From: a virus
Strand: one strand, 5' to 3'
Length of the DNA stretch: 34,578 nucleotides
IMG/VR virus record: IMGVR_UViG_3300018080_000084
Location: 1 to 34,578 of that record
Shown piece by piece: positions 29,200 through 34,578 of this stretch (position 1 is its first letter; every line of letters starts with the position of its first letter). The position numbers and the translations under genes were made by a program. Below the pieces are notes generated by a model. It made no database searches, was not told where the DNA came from, and saw only the letters and a program-made list of their open reading frames with translations.

Positions 29200-31237
29200 C
29201 GAAAACCTCCGAGGTTTGTTGGATTACAGCCCCAGGAGGCGGACTCTCCGCAACCGAGGCAGAAAGCATCACGTCGTCTTGTTTAATCTGCTCTTCCTCG
29301 ACCTGATTTTGCTCGCGCATCATCTCGGTGATGAGTAAGGCTTCCTTAACGTTTTGCAACTCCATGGCGTCGAGTTCTTTCATCGCCCGGATTTGGTCGT
29401 AGACGGCTTGACTTCTGTCCTTCACGGCTGAACTTGCGCGCTCGTCCTCCAGGCCCATATTGGCGACCGAGCGGGTGAACCGTTCTTTGGCGCCGGCAAC
29501 CTTCTCGAGCGAGCTCGACTGAGCAAGCTGCATCTGTGCATTGATGAGCTCGTTTTGCACTTGCTGCTGTTGCTGCGCCTGTTGTGCTTGAGCTTGCTGC
29601 GCTTCTTGCACCTGTTCCATAAGCTCGGCTTTACCCTGTAGAGGAGCAGCCTTAAGCAGTGCGTCGGGAGGAATGGGAGCACCTAGCTGGGTAAGGTCAA
29701 CCAGCTGGCGGAAGTAAATTTGACGCTGGGTGTCGGTTAGGACGCCTTCCTGAACCACGCAGTCATATTTAGTAAATTTCTTCTCATAAAATTCAGGTGT
29801 CGGCTCGTCATTGATAATTCGCTTGACCTTCTCGGGGGTCCAGGTCTGAATGAGCTTGAGAATCTTCATCGAAAGTGCCTTCTGAGAGAAGCGAAGGTTG
29901 TCGAAGACATCCTGAAGGTTGGTGATGGCCGCTCCTTGACGGAGAAGCATCATGATTCCTGATTCATTACCACTTTCCGGCATGCCGAAGGCGGCGTCAT
30001 TAATGCCGGCAATTTCCTTGATGTCCGCGTCGAACTGCTGCTGAAGCTGGAACATTGAAGGGGGAATCTGAGCGGGCTGAATTTTTTCGATTGCACCGGG
30101 TAGAGCGTCCTTCTCGCGCCACACGACCTTGCCCTGTGATGCCTGAAATAAGCTTCGTGGGTTTACAACAGAACCCTCGGTAGCAATCCAGCCCGAATTG
30201 ATTTGGCTGTCAAGGAGGTCAATCATCTGACTTCGACGGCGGTTGGCCTCGCGCTGCGGGTCAATCATGCAACGGATGAGAGACTGGCATTTCAGCGACC
30301 ACTGGTCGGATTCCGGCTCGAAAATGCTTACGAAGGGGACAAAGGGGTATTCGTCTAAACCGTAGGGGTTCTCAACCGTGCGCATCACCTGGTCGTTGAC
30401 GATGATGTGCATCTCAATATACTTGCGCTGCCTGGTAGACAGCTCGAACGCGTCATTGATTTCTTTGAGCCGCTTGAACTGCTCCCGGTCGCCTTCCCAG
30501 TCGATGTACTGGCCGGTCTCCTGGTCGATGAGGATATTCTGTGTGGTCCACTTTTGCTCGTAATACTCGTTGTAGGCCATCAGGTCCATACCCGAAGGCT
30601 GACGCTGATAGGGTAACCACGTAAACTTGTCGTCCCTTTCCCAACCAATTTTATGCATCTCATAGACCTCTTCCTCCTGACCAGGAAGGAGGGAGGCTAC
30701 CTGCTGCACGCTGAGATATTTACGCCTTAGAACGTATGAGCAATCCGAAAGGTCAAGTCGCGTAAAGTAAGGGTCAAGGATAAAACCGTTCCAGGGCTCG
30801 CGTGCAAAGCGTATGTCACCGTTAACAGGGTCATCACGATAGTCCATCCATACTGAGGCAAGATTCCAGCCGGTCTTGACAGCGCCGCCAAAGCAGTCAG
30901 ACACCATGCGATAGCCATCTGAGGACTGCATGACATAAAGAAGCAGCTGAGAAAGTTGGTCGGCTGTGGCTTGGTCAGAGTCTTCGATTGGTGTAACAAT
31001 AGAAGAGAGGCGGTGCTGTCGCTGATAGCCCGTAATCATGTTAATGACAGGGCGAATACGGTTGAAGACGAAGGTATTTCGTCCCTCGTCATGGAGGGCG
31101 CGCTTCTCAGACTCGTCCCACTGCGCTCCCAAATAAAACTTCATATCCCTTTCTGCTTCTGGGAAGAAGCTATCCCAAGCTCGGTAGGCTTCGTTATAAG
31201 CCGTGTCGAACTGCTGGATAATACCTATATCACGAGC
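29180..31237 (-). CDS. P22-like portal protein
   Basis: This starts at ATG 31237, giving 685 residues; an upstream TTG would add 12 but is less likely. The pattern is that of P22-like (gp1) portals: WDSFFPEAERDMKFYLGAQWDESEKRALHDEGRNTFVFNRIRPVINMITGYQRQHR near the start, then a long stem/wing region, and a C-terminal Q-rich coiled coil (VQEAQQAQAQQAQQQQQ near residue 540) that may form a barrel-like extension. It forms the dodecameric DNA channel. It is preceded by the structured leader 31238-31467. Confidence 0.93.
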   Translation of the reverse strand, partial: ARDIGIIQQFDTAYNEAYRAWDSFFPEAERDMKFYLGAQWDESEKRALHDEGRNTFVFNRIRPVINMITGYQRQHRLSSIVTPIEDSDQATADQLSQLLLYVMQSSDGYRMVSDCFGGAVKTGWNLASVWMDYRDDPVNGDIRFAREPWNGFILDPYFTRLDLSDCSYVLRRKYLSVQQVASLLPGQEEEVYEMHKIGWERDDKFTWLPYQRQPSGMDLMAYNEYYEQKWTTQNILIDQETGQYIDWEGDREQFKRLKEINDAFELSTRQRKYIEMHIIVNDQVMRTVENPYGLDEYPFVPFVSIFEPESDQWSLKCQSLIRCMIDPQREANRRRSQMIDLLDSQINSGWIATEGSVVNPRSLFQASQGKVVWREKDALPGAIEKIQPAQIPPSMFQLQQQFDADIKEIAGINDAAFGMPESGNESGIMMLLRQGAAITNLQDVFDNLRFSQKALSMKILKLIQTWTPEKVKRIINDEPTPEFYEKKFTKYDCVVQEGVLTDTQRQIYFRQLVDLTQLGAPIPPDALLKAAPLQGKAELMEQVQEAQQAQAQQAQQQQQVQNELINAQMQLAQSSSLEKVAGAKERFTRSVANMGLEDERASSAVKDRSQAVYDQIRAMKELDAMELQNVKEALLITEMMREQNQVEEEQIKQDDVMLSASVAESPPPGAVIQQTSEVFDEETRI

Positions 31238-31467
31238 CATCGCACACCTAATCCATTTGCTATCCCCCAGCAAGGATAGGATGCGACGCCCGGATGCTGG
31301 TCCGGAACGGGTTAATTACTCCCTGCGTCGCGACCTAAGTCGCATTTCTGTTTGTCCGGCTTTACATCCGGTATTCCTGTGTAGCCTCCCAAAAAAAGGG
31401 GTGGTGCGGCTACGTAATTCTTACACTATCTTTAGTTTTAAAATGTACCGTATGTCTGTATTCTTTA
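31238..31467. other. Non-coding, structured leader between terL and portal
   Basis: This is the longest gap in the late block, at 230 bases. On the minus strand it holds leader element copy 3 (31370-31413), a perfect GCGAC-TTAG-GTCGC hairpin (31330-31343), an ATG-TAA minimal frame (31362-31367) and CCGG repeats able to pair. I see no gene and no convincing promoter. It probably forms the folded 5' end or an internal control region of the portal/capsid mRNA. Confidence 0.55.
31370..31413 (-). promoter_or_regulatory. Leader hairpin element, copy 3 (before the portal gene)
   Basis: Minus strand: stem GTAGCC/GGCTAC (31408-31413 with 31381-31386), with a 21-base loop starting GCACCACCCC and containing a CCC/GGG inner pair and seven T. 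The stem runs straight into ACAGGAATACC, followed two bases later by ATG-TAA. Compared with copies 1 and 2, the stem bases change but stay paired, whereas GCACCA and ACAGGAATAC are kept. Confidence 0.6.
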
Positions 31468-34044
31468 CTAGTACCTATGTGCATATTGAGCCTGAAGAAG
31501 TTCGGCATCCTCCTCCGTCATGCGGTCCCTCTTGGCACGATGGTAAGCAACGGCTAGATAACGGAAGGCGTCACACGAATGAGAGCTCCAATCATGGACA
31601 GGTTTGTCGCTGTACACATTAAGCCTTTCGTTGAAGTGCTTGTGGTAGTTCTCGATGCACTTGATAAGGTATTTGCACTGTTTCGAGTCTATCCATAGCC
31701 TATGGAAGATGCCCCGCGCAAGCTCTATTCCTTCCTGAATAGGGAGATTTGGCACTACCTCGAAGTTGATGCCTAGTTCGCGTGCCATGTCGATGCGGGT
31801 TTTTGCCCCATGCCCCAGCTCGCGAACCTTGATGTCATGCGGCGCATAGTGCGTGCCGTATTGCCAGGTGTTGTTTTCCTCTTTTTTTCGAAGAATCCTG
31901 GCGTAATGGTTGAGGCCCTCACCTTGTGCCTCGTAATGGTCGATAATGTGGATTTCCTGGCCTACGGTCTGAGCAAAAATGATAGCTGTCGAATCTGATA
32001 CGCCAATATCCCAATAAGTATCGACTGGGCAGTAAGGGTCATAAGGAACGCTCGTAATCCGCCCCTGCATCTCAGCCTTGTTAAGGTATTTCGCATAGTA
32101 GCTCCCCTCCTGTCCTTGGTCAAAGTTGCAGAAATATTCCTGCTGGATGAGGTGCTCGCTCATACCCTCCATCCGCTCGATTTCCATGTCTTTTTCGGTT
32201 AGGACACCGGTGTCATCGATGGTTAATCTTTGACAAAACCAGTCCGGATTATCCTCCGCCATCAGGAACATGTCGTACGCATGGTTGCGGCCGCGTGGTG
32301 TGTTGTGGGATATAATTCCGTTCGAAAAGAACGAATGGGTCTCTGGTATAACAAAATCGTAAACCTCTCCCTCGCTCTGCTCAATATCTACGATTTTGTC
32401 CCAATAAAAGGCATCTGATAAAAGATTTTGTATATAGAGGTTTGGTCGCATGTCATTGAGACGCCGCAACATCCGATAACTAATTGAGGATGGGTTGGCT
32501 AATATAGCCCGCGGGTACCATCCAATTTGTTTTGCATCGGTGGGAACCAGGTCTCCTCTTCCCTGTTTAATTTTTTCCGACAAACCTTCCTTTTTCCGCT
32601 GTTTTCGGCTTAACCGAAATCCAATTTCCTCGAAAAACTTCCACGCGAAATATCCCTCTATTTCCAAGTTTGATATTTCACAGGGCACCGTAACTCTTTT
32701 GGTCGGCGGAGTTGTTCTGGAGGATAAACGACTGACAATTCCGAATATGAGCAGCAACACCTGAAGCGATTTAAGAAGCTCCTTAGACGAACTAGTTGCC
32801 TTTACTTGCCCACTGGTTTTAGAGCTTGCACAGCCATCTCCATCGAAATATCCTTTTAAAAATTCTACTATTTGAGGTTTTGAGCACTCAAACAATTTTA
32901 AGGGCAGCCTTTTTTGTTTTGCGGTTCCAGATAGACCAAACCACTCAAACAGGTTTTGCACCTCCCCCCCACTGTAGATATGGTGTATTCCATCCTTTTG
33001 GGTTTTGAAGCCCATAGACTGTAAATACTCGACTATTTGTGGGTCGGTGTTGGTTATCGTAATCTGAGCGCCTCTTGCTTTCTTTGGCGACGCCATTGAA
33101 CCTTCCGCCAGATACAACCCCATAAGATACATAATCTCTAAAGGCAGCCACTCTTTCGGTAGGCTTTTCCACCCTCCCTGTTTACTTTTTGGAATGGGGG
33201 GCTTCCATTTAGAAAAGTCGAAATCATTCTTACTAAATATTTGTTGATTTAGCTGAATAGGGAGATGGTCACCGGTCTTCCATGTGGCTGCCTCCTTCCA
33301 TTCCTGTCCGTCCCACAAAGGATGGTTGGGCGTACACTCTATTTCATAACCTTTTGCGGTCTTCAGTTTTATTAGGTGTTTTTTTCCTCCGGAGTAAAAC
33401 TGTTCCGCCTTATGAAAACCTCCCAACCCATAAATGTTTTTGTCTATTTCAGTAAATGACCCGGTAGGTTCTGTTATGGACTCTATCGGTCGTAATCCCT
33501 GTTCTGTCAGTACCAACGTTCCGCGTTTGACACAAAAGTTAAACACCGCCCATCCCTCGTTCTCCCGAAGGATTGGACGCACAAAGTTCCACGTCTTGGG
33601 GTCCTGTAGGCTGTATTCAGAAAAAACGCAGCCTATGGGGTTGATACCGACGTTAATAATCTGGTCCGTACCCATAATCTGGATTACAGAGCCATTCTTC
33701 AGCGTCACCCTCATCTCCACCGAATTGGGCTGTCCATCGATTAACTGGCTGGGGATGTAATCGATAAAACGTCTCCCGTCCTTGTTGGAGCCGTCCCACA
33801 AAATACGTCGTCCCAATCGACTCGTAGGAAAGAAATAGACGTACGTCCCCGTCCGCCCACAACACGCTTCGCGGATTAAGTAATTCCAGCACGTGACCTC
33901 CTTGCCGGCCCGGCGATGCCAGATGAGGACCGCTCGCTTGTAACCTTCGTCCATTGCTTTGAGGAAATCTAGCTGATACGCCCGAGGCTCAAAATCAGGA
34001 ATCTTTATGACGTTTTTTGGCTTCTTCGGCTGCCATTTCACCAT
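31468..34044 (-). CDS. terL: Terminase large subunit interrupted by an intein
   Basis: This is an 858-residue precursor. Exteins (1-170 and 582-858) join to a 447-residue TerL. Features: a Walker-A-like WHRRAGKEV at 42-50 (K48), a Walker-B-like VFSEY at 140-144 (E143), and the nuclease aspartates D679 (YWDIGVSDS) and D825 (SHSCDAFRYL). The TPRG coupling motif begins at T582, the first residue after the intein. TerL packages DNA into the head and cuts it. TerS overlaps its start by 50 bases. The usual Walker A threonine is Glu here and the Walker B acid pair is SE, both seen in some phage terminases. Confidence 0.94.
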   Translation of the reverse strand: MVKWQPKKPKNVIKIPDFEPRAYQLDFLKAMDEGYKRAVLIWHRRAGKEVTCWNYLIREACCGRTGTYVYFFPTSRLGRRILWDGSNKDGRRFIDYIPSQLIDGQPNSVEMRVTLKNGSVIQIMGTDQIINVGINPIGCVFSEYSLQDPKTWNFVRPILRENEGWAVFNFCVKRGTLVLTEQGLRPIESITEPTGSFTEIDKNIYGLGGFHKAEQFYSGGKKHLIKLKTAKGYEIECTPNHPLWDGQEWKEAATWKTGDHLPIQLNQQIFSKNDFDFSKWKPPIPKSKQGGWKSLPKEWLPLEIMYLMGLYLAEGSMASPKKARGAQITITNTDPQIVEYLQSMGFKTQKDGIHHIYSGGEVQNLFEWFGLSGTAKQKRLPLKLFECSKPQIVEFLKGYFDGDGCASSKTSGQVKATSSSKELLKSLQVLLLIFGIVSRLSSRTTPPTKRVTVPCEISNLEIEGYFAWKFFEEIGFRLSRKQRKKEGLSEKIKQGRGDLVPTDAKQIGWYPRAILANPSSISYRMLRRLNDMRPNLYIQNLLSDAFYWDKIVDIEQSEGEVYDFVIPETHSFFSNGIISHNTPRGRNHAYDMFLMAEDNPDWFCQRLTIDDTGVLTEKDMEIERMEGMSEHLIQQEYFCNFDQGQEGSYYAKYLNKAEMQGRITSVPYDPYCPVDTYWDIGVSDSTAIIFAQTVGQEIHIIDHYEAQGEGLNHYARILRKKEENNTWQYGTHYAPHDIKVRELGHGAKTRIDMARELGINFEVVPNLPIQEGIELARGIFHRLWIDSKQCKYLIKCIENYHKHFNERLNVYSDKPVHDWSSHSCDAFRYLAVAYHRAKRDRMTEEDAELLQAQYAHRY
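32302..33534 (-). mobile_element. Intein with LAGLIDADG homing endonuclease inside terL (411 aa)
   Basis: This encodes residues 171-581 of the terL frame. Block A: Cys171 with VKRGTLVLTEQGL. Block B: T238-P-N-H241. Two LAGLIDADG motifs: LMGLYLAEG (307-315) and LKGYFDGDG (396-404). Block F/G: YDFVIPETHSFF and SNGIISHN, ending His580-Asn581, followed by Thr582 as the +1 nucleophile. All expected splice residues are present, so it should self-excise (class 1, Cys/Asn/Thr). It is inserted between F170 and the TPRG motif, a site where the extein is very conserved. The endonuclease motifs retain the acidic residues, so homing activity is plausible. Confidence 0.95.
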
Positions 34045-34429
34045 AGTAGGTCGGCTCTATTTTCATATTATGGAACACGTCAACCTCATTCTTGGGTTCA
34101 CGCTGCCCTAGGTACATTTTGCCTAGCCAGATGAGCATTTTGGTGCATTTTTCCTGCAGCGCTTTCTCTAGCTGGGCTTTTCTAAGGGCCATGCGTATCT
34201 CAGCACGGCCGGTGTCGAGCTCTAAGCGAAAGTGTTTTTGAAGGGCTGATTCGGCAATTCGAAGGATGTCGGCGAGCTCCTCGTCAGTCATCCCTAGGCG
34301 AGCCATACCCACTACGTCTTCACGCTTAGACTCAATCCACTCATCGGTCATGAACTCGGTCTTGCGCTTTTGCTTGCGCTTTCCTCGAGTCTTGCGCTCG
34401 CCCGGGTTTACATCGCTTGGCTCGGTCAT
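33995..34429 (-). CDS. terS: Terminase small subunit
   Basis: This is a 144-residue protein. A basic N-terminus (ERKTRGKRKQKRKTEF) precedes an HTH at about residues 36-66 (REDVVGMARLGMTDEELADILRIAESALQKHF), then a helical oligomerisation segment (IRMALRKAQLEKALQEKCTKMLIWLGKMYLG). TerS recognises phage DNA and starts packaging. The order ParB-like, terS, terL with overlaps (four and 50 bases) supports the assignment. The ATG overlaps the ParB-like stop, with AAGG upstream. Confidence 0.88.
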   Translation of the reverse strand: MTEPSDVNPGERKTRGKRKQKRKTEFMTDEWIESKREDVVGMARLGMTDEELADILRIAESALQKHFRLELDTGRAEIRMALRKAQLEKALQEKCTKMLIWLGKMYLGQREPKNEVDVFHNMKIEPTYYGEMAAEEAKKRHKDS

Positions 34430-34578
34430 CCTCTTACCTTCATCTTCGCCAGAGAATCAGAACTTATCTTCTCTAGTGTGGGCAGATACTCCATCATGGT
34501 ATCACGGTCCGTAAATTCGATGCTTACCTGCGGTTTCGGCTCCTTCTTGGGCTTTTCCGCTTTACCAAGGCCCAAATC
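34426..34578 (-). CDS. ParB-like nuclease-domain protein (C-terminal fragment of the gene at 1-486)
   Basis: This is the end of the frame described at 1-486, here entering from the right edge and finishing at TGA 34426-34428. Bases 34456-34578 duplicate 1-123, so only the last ten codons (TCT to TGA) are new sequence. The short, charged C-terminus and the overlap with terS show that the gene ends normally and is not truncated. Confidence 0.85.
   Translation of the reverse strand, partial: DLGLGKAEKPKKEPKPQVSIEFTDRDTMMEYLPTLEKISSDSLAKMKVRG
34456..34578. repeat. Terminal direct repeat (right copy)
   Basis: Identical to bases 1-123 over its whole length; see the left copy. It shows where the circular map closes, within the ParB-like gene. 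Confidence 0.95.

Noticed and set aside
29540-29620. Q/A-rich repeat (GCTGTTGCTGCGCCTG-like) as a possible microsatellite
   Set aside because: It encodes the coiled coil at the portal C-terminus, in frame and expected for this family.
31203-31622. Plus-strand frame of 139 codons across the portal leader
   Set aside because: It is antisense to the terL and portal ends and mixed in composition; the region is better explained as a leader.
1-34578. CRISPR arrays, tRNA genes, insertion sequences, integrase and attachment sites
   Set aside because: No repeat-spacer pattern, cloverleaf with a T-arm, transposase or integrase motif was seen on reading either strand; weak tRNA-like features could still be missed without a search tool.

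Overview
The window is a complete or nearly complete genome of a short-tailed double-stranded DNA phage (podovirus, Caudoviricetes). The first 123 bases recur exactly as the last 123, so the contig is circular or circularly permuted, with about 34.45 kb of unique sequence. The packaging and capsid genes (terminase small and large subunits, P22-like portal, scaffold, N4-gp56-type major capsid protein), the gp10-like tail hub and the ejection-type proteins point to a podovirus. A lipobox protein and the Shine-Dalgarno usage suggest a Gram-negative host, probably a proteobacterium; the host itself cannot be named from the sequence.

Layout. Almost everything is on the minus strand and reads leftward. 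From about 5620 down to 1 runs an early operon: an XRE-type regulator, two tiny genes, a lambda O-like initiator with iteron-like repeats inside it, a DnaC-like helicase loader, a second XRE protein, a small HTH protein, a RusA-like resolvase, and then many small hypothetical proteins, ending in a ParB-like protein that crosses the contig junction. It continues without a strand change into terS, terL (interrupted by a 411-residue LAGLIDADG intein), portal, scaffold, capsid, head-tail connector, tail hub, three ejection-type proteins, and an unusually large set of fibre or adhesin genes, ending at 9813. The only substantial rightward block is 5775-9755: a hypothetical protein, recT, a free-standing HNH endonuclease, a YqaJ/lambda-Exo-type exonuclease, then small membrane, secreted and hypothetical proteins. 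A 22-codon hydrophobic reading frame with its own excellent sigma70-like promoter sits on the plus strand between late genes at 17.4 kb.

How it works together. Replication looks lambda-like: an O-type initiator, probably binding iterons in its own gene, plus a DnaC/P-type loader recruiting host helicase; no polymerase, primase or RNA polymerase is seen. Recombination uses RecT annealing protein, a 5'-3' exonuclease and RusA. Morphogenesis is P22/N4-gp56-like. No integrase and no recognisable endolysin or holin were found; candidate lysis or envelope proteins are the membrane protein at 8160, the exported protein at 8309 and the lipoprotein at 9813.

The most interesting undescribed signal is a three-copy leader element on the minus strand (5271-5314, 487-528, 31370-31413). 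Each copy is a six-base-pair stem with a different sequence, a loop containing GCACCA, and a nearly invariant ACAGGAATAC after the stem, followed by an ATG. The stems differ but stay paired, which suggests a conserved RNA structure that may control three key points of the leftward transcript. Other notable features are the terL intein placed exactly at the TPxG motif, four copies of an FCCH-like beta module spread over three virion proteins, a tandemly duplicated fibre-tip domain, and repeated long out-of-frame gene overlaps.
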